64,000 nucleotides of DNA from Spirosoma montaniterrae. Lineage in GTDB: Bacteria; Bacteroidota; Bacteroidia; Cytophagales; Spirosomataceae. Made by a program: the position numbers and the translations under genes. The stretch spans positions 4,310,001 through 4,374,000 of the forward strand of contig NZ_CP014263.1 of the NCBI RefSeq assembly GCF_001988955.1, given 5' to 3'. The notes beneath the pieces are model-generated. The model saw only the letters and a program-made list of their open reading frames with translations. It made no database searches and was not told where the DNA came from. This document shows positions 33,686-41,538 of the stretch, in pieces (the first letter of the stretch is position 1; every line of letters begins with the position of its first letter).

Positions 33686-34101
33686 AAACAAACCGAAAGT
33701 CCACAATCATTGCGCTTTTCATTGTTCATTTTTCACTTTTCATTTTTATCGGCTGCTTCCGGCCTATCGTGTATCTGCAAAACAGCCCCAACTACCCCGT
33801 TGCAATATTCTACGACAACCAACGCCCCGACCGTCCGTTTGAACCCATTAAAGAGTTAGAATCGACTGAAGAAGTGCCGCTGGAAAGTCGGCAAACGGCC
33901 AACAGGCGAATGTTGAGCCGGGGCAATGATATGCAGCAGAAAGAACTTTTATTGGCCCGGCTGACGATAGAAGCCAAAAAACTCGGTGCCGATGCGCTCG
34001 TTGGGGTTCGGTACAAATACTACACCACTCAAACCCATAATGGTTTTCTGCTAACGGGTTTAGCCGTGCGCTACCGAAAAGAAGAAATTGTTAGTCAATG
34101 A
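33682..34101 (+). CDS. Hypothetical lipoprotein
   Basis: A 139-residue lipoprotein with signal MKTNRKSTIIALFIVHFSLFIFIGC (Cys25). The core VHFSLFIFI is encoded by a run of TTTTTCA/TTTTCAT words (33716-33748), as seen in two other signal peptides of this window. The mature part ends with LTIEAKKLGADALVGVRYKYYTTQTHNGFLLTGLAVRY, which recalls YbjQ/RcsF-like folds where a small alpha/beta domain starts with 'GADALVGV'. Function unknown. It is coupled to purN. Confidence 0.6.
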   Translation: MKTNRKSTIIALFIVHFSLFIFIGCFRPIVYLQNSPNYPVAIFYDNQRPDRPFEPIKELESTEEVPLESRQTANRRMLSRGNDMQQKELLLARLTIEAKKLGADALVGVRYKYYTTQTHNGFLLTGLAVRYRKEEIVSQ

Positions 34102-34113
34102 GTTAGAATAGCA

Positions 34114-34138
34114 AAAACCGGGCTGCTGACCCGGTTTT
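34114..34138. terminator. Terminator between convergent genes
   Basis: Stem AAAACCGGG/CCCGGTTTT (34114-34122, 34130-34138) with a 7-nt loop, 12 nt after the lipoprotein stop. A and T runs at its ends let it act in both directions. Confidence 0.75.
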
Positions 34139-34154
34139 ACTGTTTATAGCACTA

Positions 34155-34379
34155 TCACTTTACTTCCTCATAATCAACGTATTCACCTCCTTTAAAACGC
34201 GTATCCGTTTGCGGGGGGCGATTGTCGACACGAATGTTGCCTTCGCGGTGCGAACCCCGGCCCGGTTGTTTTTGCTGTTTCACCAATTGCCGCCCTACGA
34301 GCAAATAGAAAACAAACCGACGCACAGGCGGTACGAACAAGATAATAAGCGTCAGAATGAACAGATATTTGAGCAACAT
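34155..34379 (-). CDS. DUF4834-like small membrane protein
   Basis: A 74-residue protein with one N-terminal membrane helix (LLKYLFILTLIILFVPPVRRFVFYLLVG) and a basic, polar tail ending FKGGEYVDYEEVK. The GGEYVDYEEVK end is what I recall of the DUF4834 family of Bacteroidota. Function unknown. It follows the M28 peptidase gene on the minus strand after a 44-nt palindrome. Confidence 0.6.
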   Translation of the reverse strand: MLLKYLFILTLIILFVPPVRRFVFYLLVGRQLVKQQKQPGRGSHREGNIRVDNRPPQTDTRFKGGEYVDYEEVK

Positions 34380-34435
34380 AGCTGGGTGTCGTTAATAACC
34401 AATAAACGTAGCGGAATCGGGTTTAGTTTTATTAC

Positions 34436-34479
34436 CTCTTCTGTAAGGGATCGAATTAATTCGGTCCCTTACAGAAGAG
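34436..34479. repeat. Palindrome centred on GAATTAATTC, copy 2
   Basis: A 44-nt palindrome without a loop: 22-bp arms (34436-34457, 34458-34479) with one mismatch. It begins 3 nt after the stop of the M28 gene (minus strand). Centre GAATTAATTC (34453-34462) and the CTTCTGTAAG edge are shared with 32372-32411. Confidence 0.85.
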
Positions 34480-34482
34480 CGG

Positions 34483-36024
34483 CTATCGCCCATACAAGGC
34501 TTTTCCGGCGGCTTCATACTTATCGCCTGCCGACCATTGCGGGCGCGTGGTGCGGTTGGCAATCAGGCGGGCCGCATGAGCATATGCCTGACAGAATTTC
34601 TGTACATAATTAAAATCCAGCGACTCCGGGTTGTCGATAGCCTGATGGTAGTACTTACCAATTTCCTCGTTAAAAGCTTTAAAGCCGGCTGAAAATGTTG
34701 GGGCTGGAATGCCCTTAGCCGCGAAACTCACATTGTCGGAGCGGTCGAACAGCCCCTGTTCGGGGGCGGGTTCGGCAAATACGCCCAGCCCAGCCGCTTT
34801 GGCCCCGGCTTCGATTTCGGCTCGCGCACCCGTGCGTTCGAGACCGATTACCGAAACGACGGTGGTGTCGTTATACCCGGCACCGTCGGTATTAAGGTCG
34901 AAAATTGTTTGTTTCAACGGCACCAACGGATGTTCGGCATAGTAGCTGCTGCCGAGTAAACCCACTTCTTCGCCGGTCAGGGCCAGCACCAGCACAGAGC
35001 GTTTGGGACGCTGTTGCGACAACGCTTTGGACGCAGCCAGAATTGCCACCGTGCCGAAGGCATTGTCGCGTGCGCCGTTAAAAATACTATCGGATGGCGG
35101 GTAAGCGTTACCGCCCTGTTTGCCTACGCCAACGTGGTCGAAGTGGGCCGACAATACCACGTACTCGTCTTTCAGTTTAGCGTCGGTGCCTTCAATGATG
35201 CCCGCAACATTGGCCGAAGGCGCAGGAATGCGGGGCCGCCCCGACGTTTGGAGCATCAGCGACATGCCAGGCTCTTTCAGGTGCTTAAACTGATTGTTGG
35301 CATTGTTAAGCCACAAATGCGCCATTGCCGATGAACCACCCGAAGGCAGCGTAATCTGTTCACGACTAAAATATTGATTGACAAAGCCCCACGGAATCGA
35401 CTCGGAGTAAAGTTCAATGAGGGCAGCCGCGCCCTTTTCAGTAGCTAATTTTCGTTTCTGACGCGAAGCCCGGAAAATTTCGCCCGGTCCTTTGGCTTCA
35501 GGCGAACCGCCCTGCGCTATCAAAATCCGGCCTTTCACGTCGCGGCCTTTGTAACCATCTTCGCCATCGGTCAGGCCGTAGCCTACGTACACTACATCGC
35601 CCGATACGTCGGCGGGGCCACCGGCCATCACTGCCAAATCTTTGCCCAATTCGACCTTATCACCGCCAATAATCATACTGGCCGATGTAGCCGCCACCAC
35701 TCGCTCGAACGGAATGCGCTGTAAATAATCGCCGTTATCGCCAGCGGGTTTCAGGCCCAGTAGCCGAAACTGCTCGGCAATATAGCGGGCGGCTGCCAGA
35801 TTGCCGGGGTCGCCGGTTCGCCGGCCCTGCAACTCGTCGGAAGCCAGAAAACGGGTATGGACTTCAATTTCAGTGCGGGTTAGCGAAAATTCGGGCAGTT
35901 TTGCTACCACTGCTGGCTGGCTGGCGTTGGGGCGCGGAGGTGCTTTGGTGGCTCTGTTTTGCGCGTGGGTGAGCATGGTCAGCGAAAGGCCAGTTAGCAA
36001 AAACAGGGATGTTTTTGTTTGCAT
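34483..36024 (-). CDS. Secreted M28-family peptidase with inserted PA-like domain
   Basis: A 513-residue exported zinc peptidase; signal peptide MQTKTSLFLLTGLSLTMLTHAQ. A PA-like insert (DVVYVGYGLTDGEDGYKGRDVKGRILIAQGG..) lies at about residues 145-260. The M28 core has SAHFDHVG (His), FNGARDNAFG (Asp; usual form GADDNASG), TGEEVGLLGS (Glu pair) and LNTDGAG (Asp). It is a different subgroup from the M28 enzyme at 7336. It probably degrades peptides outside the cytoplasm. Divergent from the next gene by about 60 bp. Confidence 0.88.
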   Translation of the reverse strand: MQTKTSLFLLTGLSLTMLTHAQNRATKAPPRPNASQPAVVAKLPEFSLTRTEIEVHTRFLASDELQGRRTGDPGNLAAARYIAEQFRLLGLKPAGDNGDYLQRIPFERVVAATSASMIIGGDKVELGKDLAVMAGGPADVSGDVVYVGYGLTDGEDGYKGRDVKGRILIAQGGSPEAKGPGEIFRASRQKRKLATEKGAAALIELYSESIPWGFVNQYFSREQITLPSGGSSAMAHLWLNNANNQFKHLKEPGMSLMLQTSGRPRIPAPSANVAGIIEGTDAKLKDEYVVLSAHFDHVGVGKQGGNAYPPSDSIFNGARDNAFGTVAILAASKALSQQRPKRSVLVLALTGEEVGLLGSSYYAEHPLVPLKQTIFDLNTDGAGYNDTTVVSVIGLERTGARAEIEAGAKAAGLGVFAEPAPEQGLFDRSDNVSFAAKGIPAPTFSAGFKAFNEEIGKYYHQAIDNPESLDFNYVQKFCQAYAHAARLIANRTTRPQWSAGDKYEAAGKALYGR

Positions 36025-36087
36025 GATGATTGGGTTTATTCCGTAAAAATACAGAAAAGCCGTACTTTCGTTTTGCTTTTTACTGGT

Positions 36088-37866
36088 ATGCCGCTGCGTT
36101 TATCCCGCTTCTCCTCGTCCGAAAAATACTACCTGATTGGTGCCGCCGGGCTTTTGTTGCTGTACGTTTTGCCGTATGCATGGCTCGGCGAAGGCGCACA
36201 CCTGACCATTCACGATAACTTAGACAGCGATTTTCTGTACCTCTACCTGCTGAAAATCAACAATACGGCCTTCGATTTTCGGCTCGATACCATTATCCCG
36301 AATATGATGAGTGGGGGGCCATCGAACGGCATTCCGCGCTCGGCCTTCCGAACGGGGCTGAATTTCGAGGTATTGTCGTTTTATCTGCTCCCGCCCTATC
36401 TGGCGCAGGTGCTGAATTTCGCGGCTGTGCACGGCATTGGTTTCGTGGGCATGTATGCGCTGCTGCGTCGGTACGTACTGCCGGAGCCGGGTTGGGCCTT
36501 CGTGCGGGTGGCGGTGGCTCTGCTATTCGCGCTGGTGCCGTGCTACATAGTGCATGGCGCATCGGTAACGGGGCAACCGCTGCTGCTGTTCGCCTTTCTG
36601 AACCTGCTCAACCACCGCGCCCGCCCAACCAACTGGCTTATTATTGTACTGTTTCCGTTCTACTCATTTTTCGTTTGGGCAGGGCTGTTTATCTGCGTAG
36701 CACTGGGCCTGATTGGAGCCGTAGCGATGCTCCGTCAACGATTCATTAACTGGCATTATGTGGGTGGGCTGGCGTTGCTGGCCGTTTTATACGTAGCCAG
36801 CGAATGGCAACTGATTTACGGCTTTATCAACCAGACGTACATTTCACAACGCACCGAATTCGATTACAGCCGCTTACGACCAATGCACGTGGGCGACAGT
36901 TTGCGCCGGTCAGCCGATTTATTTGTCTGGCCGATGTTCAATACCGGCGCGTTTCTGACGCTCGGCATTCTGGGCACCGCCGGGCTGGGTGCCTGGCTGG
37001 CCTATCGCCGTGGCGACCGGCGGGCGGTTGGGTGGTTGCTGGGCTTGCCCGTGCTGGCCGGGCTTATCTGCCTGCTTCACGGTTTCTATCACTACCTCGT
37101 CGTGTGGCTTGGCAACGGTTCGCTGGGGATGAACTTCCGCGTTTTCCAGTTCGACCGCTTTTATTTTCTGCTTCCCACACTCTGGTTTATTCTCTTCGCG
37201 ATGGCGTTGCGGGCACTATCGGGACAGCAGCGAAACAAGCCGCGTGCCATTACTTCGAGTAATAATATTCGGCTGGTTTCGCTGCTGTTGGCCGGGCAGT
37301 TCGTAGTAATGGTTTATGCCAACAAGGAATGGCGCATCAACGTCGGTAAACTGTTCGGCGCGGTTACGGAAGCGGAGCAGCCCTCCTACCGGGCCTTTTT
37401 CGCCGAGAAGCAATTCACGAAAATTCGTACTTTCATTGGTCGTCCACCCGAAAGTTACCGGGTTATCTGTCTGGGTATGCACCCCTCCGTAGCGCAATAC
37501 AACGGTTTTTATACGCTCGACAGCTACCAAAATAATTATCCCCTGCCCTACAAACACGCCTTTCGCCGAATCATCGCTCCCGAACTGGCGAAGGGATCGA
37601 AAAAAATGCGAACGTACTACGACGCTTACGGGTGCCGGGTATATTTGTACACAGCCGAACTGGGCATGAATTACCTGTTTGGCAAAACCAGCAACGCGGC
37701 TGTTAACAATCTAAAAATCAACGCAAACGCCCTAAAAGAAATGGGCGGGCAGTATGTCATTTCCGCCGTACCGATTCGGAATGCATCTCAAAACCAGCTC
37801 CGGCTCGAAAGCATTTTCAACGATTCGGAAAGTTATTGGAAAGTTTGGCTGTACCGGGTTTTGTAG
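36088..37866 (+). CDS. Multi-pass membrane protein, DUF6044-like
   Basis: A 592-residue integral membrane protein with about ten or eleven helices up to residue 430 (LIGAAGLLLLYVLPYAWL, AFVRVAVALLFALVPCYIV, LIIVLFPFYSFFVWAGLFICVALGLIG and others) and a soluble C-terminal part (about 440-592). LTIHDNLDSDFLYLYLL near the start, with acidic residues after the first helix, resembles GT-C-type glycosyltransferases and DUF6044 (YkoS-like). I am not certain of the family. The ATG at 36088 is preferred over 36019, which lies in the divergent gene's start region. Confidence 0.65.
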   Translation: MPLRLSRFSSSEKYYLIGAAGLLLLYVLPYAWLGEGAHLTIHDNLDSDFLYLYLLKINNTAFDFRLDTIIPNMMSGGPSNGIPRSAFRTGLNFEVLSFYLLPPYLAQVLNFAAVHGIGFVGMYALLRRYVLPEPGWAFVRVAVALLFALVPCYIVHGASVTGQPLLLFAFLNLLNHRARPTNWLIIVLFPFYSFFVWAGLFICVALGLIGAVAMLRQRFINWHYVGGLALLAVLYVASEWQLIYGFINQTYISQRTEFDYSRLRPMHVGDSLRRSADLFVWPMFNTGAFLTLGILGTAGLGAWLAYRRGDRRAVGWLLGLPVLAGLICLLHGFYHYLVVWLGNGSLGMNFRVFQFDRFYFLLPTLWFILFAMALRALSGQQRNKPRAITSSNNIRLVSLLLAGQFVVMVYANKEWRINVGKLFGAVTEAEQPSYRAFFAEKQFTKIRTFIGRPPESYRVICLGMHPSVAQYNGFYTLDSYQNNYPLPYKHAFRRIIAPELAKGSKKMRTYYDAYGCRVYLYTAELGMNYLFGKTSNAAVNNLKINANALKEMGGQYVISAVPIRNASQNQLRLESIFNDSESYWKVWLYRVL

Positions 37867-37872
37867 AGTTGG

Positions 37873-38511
37873 CTATTCGTTAAAAAGCCGATTCAGCCAG
37901 CCAACAAACCGCTGGCAGAGGTGGGCGTTGTGGTCGAGATAGGTTTTGGTCAGGGCCATTCCCATCGGTGTACCGGGGTCTACCTGCCAGGCAAGCCATG
38001 TATGAATATGGGCCTTTGCGCGGTGAAGTTCGGGGTTATAACAACGCTCAATACCTTCTTTTTCGACTTGATTGAGTATTTCTATCACGATTGGCTCAAG
38101 CCTATCGTCCGGTGGTATCAGATGCCGGGCAAAATCTTCCAGCATGCCCGATTTCAAATTGTCGGGCATAAGCCAGATACCGATTTTAGGATAGATGTCG
38201 TGTGCGTGATGAATAAAACCTTCAGGGTCTGGCATTTCGGGTAGGCTGTAGCCGGACTTACCCAATATCGTTTTTAAACTTTGCCATCGTTCCTGCAAAT
38301 TCTGATCGGCATCCAGAACGACACCAACCGTTTTGATTGCTTCCTGCCTAATATCAAGCGGTAAACGTTTGAGGACGCGGCTGTCGCTCTGGTTGTCAAT
38401 CACATCGAACGTTTCGGCAACCTTGTATTTTTCGCAGATGGCCCAGATAACATGTTGATCATCATTGCCTTCTACCAGCAATTTGGCATTGAACTTCTCC
38501 TGTATCTGCAT
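37873..38511 (-). CDS. DUF3226 TOPRIM-like protein, partner of the AAA ATPase
   Basis: A 212-residue protein with TOPRIM marks: Glu14 in KLLVEGNDDQHV and Asp67-x-Asp69 in VGVVLDADQN, which bind Mg in nucleases of this fold. IGIWLMPDN and GMLEDF are typical of DUF3226. The C-terminus (AHIHTWLAWQVDPGTPMGMAL) is also conserved in the DUF4435/DUF3226 group. It starts one nucleotide after the ATPase stop, so the two form an operon. In the related PARIS and OLD systems a TOPRIM nuclease is controlled by the ATPase. The role here is inferred. Confidence 0.72.
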   Translation of the reverse strand: MQIQEKFNAKLLVEGNDDQHVIWAICEKYKVAETFDVIDNQSDSRVLKRLPLDIRQEAIKTVGVVLDADQNLQERWQSLKTILGKSGYSLPEMPDPEGFIHHAHDIYPKIGIWLMPDNLKSGMLEDFARHLIPPDDRLEPIVIEILNQVEKEGIERCYNPELHRAKAHIHTWLAWQVDPGTPMGMALTKTYLDHNAHLCQRFVGWLNRLFNE

Positions 38512-38512
38512 C

Positions 38513-39646
38513 TTAGCGCACTTCGATATTGTATTCTACGGCGGTTTCTAATTCTTCGGGCGAATAATCCACAGCCCGAATCATATCATTATGCAGTTGC
38601 AGACGAATTGCTTTTCCAGCTTCATTGGGGTTTTTCTGCTTTGCCAACATCGCCGTAAATGAGCGAATGGTATCACTGCTATGCGTTGTGGCAAAGACCT
38701 GAATATTTAGCCGTTCGGCAAGGTCAAAAATAATTTCCCACAGTTTTTCCTGAACGGAGTAGTGCAGACCGTTTTCAAATTCGTCAATAAGGAGATAGGT
38801 GCCGTCACATGTAACCATAGAAAGAACTACAGAAAAAACTCGGCCAACACCATCACCCATGCTTGACAGGCTTCGCTTTTGTCCTAAGTTTAACCTAACT
38901 ATCGGTTTACCATCCTCAACGACTCTGAAGTCTTCGATTCGGGGTTCGATTATTTTTAAAGCATTTAGCACTTCGTCCTCTTTTGTAAGAGCAATTCTAC
39001 TATATAAAGATTCTATAGACTGTTGTGTTTGGTTTTTGGCGTCAACATACTGAAATTGAAGTGGTTCATTTATTCTTTCTGGCATTAAGCCCTCAAAGAA
39101 AATCTGACTATTCAAGGCATATATTGCTTGGCGGAAATTATTCCTAAACAACCGGACCTCAAACCTGAATTCACGTTTTTCAAGATCCTCTTCGCTTTCA
39201 GCTTTGATATACTCAATAATTTCTCTACCCGTAGAGTCAGAATTCAACGTTTTATAAGCCTTATTAAAATCAATTTGCAAGTTTCGTTGCTGGTAATTTT
39301 CTTCTTGAGCAATTTCGCCTATGTAAATACCAGAATAAATCCCTTTGGATTGTGGGGAAAAAAACGTTGGCAGGTAATCTGTATACAAGCTGCTTATTGA
39401 CAAAAGATTACTTTCAAGAACAGACGAACTTCTTGACAAATTGATTGATTGATATTCTCCTCGACGTTGCAACAACGATTTAATTGTTGTCATTTCGTCA
39501 CGATCAGATGCAAAAATTGCCACCGCTTCCAGCACCGACGTTTTTCCCGTATTGTTCTTACCTACCAGCAAATTAACCCGGCCTAACTTCTCGATAGTGA
39601 GGTGGCGGAGGTTGCGGTAATTGCGGATTTCGAGTGATCGTAGCAT
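38513..39646 (-). CDS. AAA ATPase (AAA_15/OLD-like), putative defence ATPase
   Basis: A 377-residue ABC/SMC-like ATPase. MLRSLEIRNYRNLRHLTIEKLGRVNLLVGKNNTGKTSVLEAVAIF gives the typical RecF/OLD start with Walker A at about 29-37. The C-terminal part has LGQKRSLSSMGDGVGRV (signature-like), Walker B TYLLIDEFENGLHYSVQEKLW and FATTHSSDTIRSF. The middle (about 85-215) is AT-rich in DNA and variable. Start at ATG 39646; a TTG at 39661 is also in frame. With the coupled TOPRIM gene it resembles a split OLD nuclease or PARIS (AriA/AriB) system. Confidence 0.82.
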   Translation of the reverse strand: MLRSLEIRNYRNLRHLTIEKLGRVNLLVGKNNTGKTSVLEAVAIFASDRDEMTTIKSLLQRRGEYQSINLSRSSSVLESNLLSISSLYTDYLPTFFSPQSKGIYSGIYIGEIAQEENYQQRNLQIDFNKAYKTLNSDSTGREIIEYIKAESEEDLEKREFRFEVRLFRNNFRQAIYALNSQIFFEGLMPERINEPLQFQYVDAKNQTQQSIESLYSRIALTKEDEVLNALKIIEPRIEDFRVVEDGKPIVRLNLGQKRSLSSMGDGVGRVFSVVLSMVTCDGTYLLIDEFENGLHYSVQEKLWEIIFDLAERLNIQVFATTHSSDTIRSFTAMLAKQKNPNEAGKAIRLQLHNDMIRAVDYSPEELETAVEYNIEVR

Positions 39647-39718
39647 ACGTTTCGCAAACAATGAGTCGCTAAACTACAAAGAGTTGGGCGCATCTTCTAA
39701 ACGATGCTTTTGCCGGAA

Positions 39719-40240
39719 TTAGACCTGTTTCTCCTTCAACTTCTTGTACAACGGCACCGTGCTGCATGGTTCGCCGAACATGAGCGTCTGCACCACTGGG
39801 CGTAGCACCCGCGTTAGTTCGACGTAGGCCGCCGTAGGTACGGGAACTTTTGAACACCCTTTTACCACTATGCGGGCATTGGTATAATCGGCAGGATTGA
39901 TCCGGGCAATGGCGTCGAAGTAGAGTTTTTCTTCCAGGTCGGTCAATGACCCGAATACAACTGTGTTGGCGTAGGGTTGCAGGTGCAATGTCAGCAGCAT
40001 ATACGCCCAGGTCGGAACGATGGCATCTTCGGAGCAGGTCAGGGCTACGTTTTTTCCGGCGTATTGGCTCCAGTCGTGTTCTTTCAGAAATGCCCGGAAG
40101 TCTTTCTCCTTCAGAATCAGGCCCATGAACAGGTTGTCTTTCAGGTCGTAAACCACCCGTTCGCCCGGATGATAATATTCTTCCAGATCAAGCGTCACTA
40201 AGCCGCTGTTGGCTACCCGGTTTATAATCTCCGTTTCCAT
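39719..40240 (-). CDS. DUF2480 family protein
   Basis: A 173-residue cytoplasmic protein. It follows the DUF2480 pattern from the start: EIINRVANSGLVTLDLEEYYHPGERVVYDLKDNLFMGLILKEKDFRAFLKEHDWSQYAGKNVALTCSEDAIVPTWAYMLL. The family is nearly restricted to Bacteroidota and has no known function. It is divergent from dnaN with about 67 bp between starts, a linkage worth noting. Confidence 0.85.
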   Translation of the reverse strand: METEIINRVANSGLVTLDLEEYYHPGERVVYDLKDNLFMGLILKEKDFRAFLKEHDWSQYAGKNVALTCSEDAIVPTWAYMLLTLHLQPYANTVVFGSLTDLEEKLYFDAIARINPADYTNARIVVKGCSKVPVPTAAYVELTRVLRPVVQTLMFGEPCSTVPLYKKLKEKQV

Positions 40241-40259
40241 CCGTCTCAGTATTTTTTGT

Positions 40260-40267
40260 TACTTTTG
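40260..40267 (+). promoter_or_regulatory. -7 element upstream of dnaN
   Basis: TACTTTTG matches TAnnTTTG, 40 nt before the dnaN start. The -33 region is only T-rich (GTTT near 40234). Confidence 0.4.
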
Positions 40268-40307
40268 TTCCTATATTTTTTTGCGAATCTACTTAGACAA
40301 CAGGCCC

Positions 40308-41429
40308 ATGAAATTTATCGTTTCCTCGTCCGTCCTTCTGAAAAATCTGCAACACATCAACGGCGTGGTGGCTACCAATCCCATCGTACCGATTCTTGAG
40401 AATTTTCTCTTTAAAATAGATGAAGGAACCCTGACCGTAACGGCGTCGGACCTGCAAACGACCATGACTACGCAGATTCCGGTTGAAGCCAGCGAAAGCG
40501 GAGCCATTGCCATTCCGGCCAAATTATTGCTCGACACGCTGCGGAGCCTGCCCGAACAACCCGTTACGATCAATATCGATACCGATACCTTCGGCACCGA
40601 AATTCTGACCGATAATGGCCGCTACAAACTCTCCGGCGAAAACCCGATTGACTTCCCGAAACTACCTACGGTTACGAAAACGATGTCGCTCGACGTACCG
40701 TCGGATGTGTTGCTAAGTGCCATCAATAATACCGTTTTCGCTACCAGCACCGACGACCTGCGTCCGGCAATGACGGGCGTTTACCTGCAACTAAGCACCG
40801 ACAACGCAACTTTCGTAGCCACCGACGGGCATCGGCTCATCCGCTACCGCCGTACCGACCTGAGCGCATCGGCCAGTACGTCGCTGATTGTGCCGCGCAA
40901 GGCGTTGCAACTGCTGAAAGCGTCGCTGCCCGAAGGCGTACCCGTTGCGGCAGAGTTCAGCCAGTCGAACGCGTCGTTTACGTTTGGCCCGACACAACTG
41001 ATTTGCCGGTTAATCGATGAGCGTTTTCCCGACTACGAAAACGCAATCCCGACCAACAACCCCAATATAATGACCATTGGCCGAACCGATCTGCTCAACT
41101 CGCTGAAGCGGATTATGATCTACGCCAACCGCACCACGCACCAGATTCGGCTTTCGCTCAAAACCAATGCGTTGACCATTTCTGCCGAAGACCTCGACTA
41201 CTCGAACGAGGCCAACGAGAAGCTGCTCTGCGACTACGATGGCGATGCGATGGAAATTGGTTTCAACGCCAAGCTAATGGCCGAAATGCTCAGCAACCTG
41301 AGCGCGAAAATGGTCACGCTCGAACTATCGGCCCCGAACCGCGCCGGTCTGCTTATCCCCGCCGACAAAGAAGAAAATGAAGATATTCTGATGCTGGTAA
41401 TGCCAGTAATGTTGAATACATACGCGTAA
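40308..41429 (+). CDS. dnaN: DNA polymerase III beta subunit (sliding clamp)
   Basis: A 373-residue clamp protein, the ring that holds the replicative polymerase on DNA. It begins MKFIVSSSVLLKNLQHINGVVATNPIVPILENFLF and ends with the clamp C-terminus DILMLVMPVMLNTYA (typical PM(R/L) end). FVATDGHRLIRYRR is the conserved middle motif. The open frame extends upstream to 40209, but ATG 40308 is the family start. No dnaA is nearby, so this is not evidence for an origin. It is followed 3 nt later by a perfect 40-bp inverted repeat. Confidence 0.95.
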   Translation: MKFIVSSSVLLKNLQHINGVVATNPIVPILENFLFKIDEGTLTVTASDLQTTMTTQIPVEASESGAIAIPAKLLLDTLRSLPEQPVTINIDTDTFGTEILTDNGRYKLSGENPIDFPKLPTVTKTMSLDVPSDVLLSAINNTVFATSTDDLRPAMTGVYLQLSTDNATFVATDGHRLIRYRRTDLSASASTSLIVPRKALQLLKASLPEGVPVAAEFSQSNASFTFGPTQLICRLIDERFPDYENAIPTNNPNIMTIGRTDLLNSLKRIMIYANRTTHQIRLSLKTNALTISAEDLDYSNEANEKLLCDYDGDAMEIGFNAKLMAEMLSNLSAKMVTLELSAPNRAGLLIPADKEENEDILMLVMPVMLNTYA

Positions 41430-41432
41430 AAG

Positions 41433-41530
41433 AGTGATGAGTGATGAACGATGAGTGATGAGTTTGCTGACGCCGGTGTATTTCCTCTTGCGTCAGCAAA
41501 CTCATCACTCATCGTTCATCACTCATCACT
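41433..41530. repeat. Perfect 40-bp inverted repeat between dnaN and the MFS gene
   Basis: Arms 41433-41472 and 41491-41530 are exact reverse complements over 40 nt with an 18-nt loop. The arm is made of AGTGATGA/GATGAACGA-type words plus GTTTGCTGACG. It starts 3 nt after the dnaN stop and ends 8 nt before the MFS start. No T tract follows, so it is probably not only an intrinsic terminator; the stem may protect the dnaN message end. Confidence 0.95.
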
Positions 41531-41538
41531 AATTTCTC

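Noticed and set aside
37873..39646. Retron or Septu-type system
   Set aside because: No reverse transcriptase or HNH nuclease is beside the ATPase; the TOPRIM-type partner fits OLD/PARIS-like systems better.
40241..40307. Replication origin beside dnaN
   Set aside because: No dnaA gene and no cluster of DnaA boxes are seen; dnaN is often apart from oriC in Bacteroidota.
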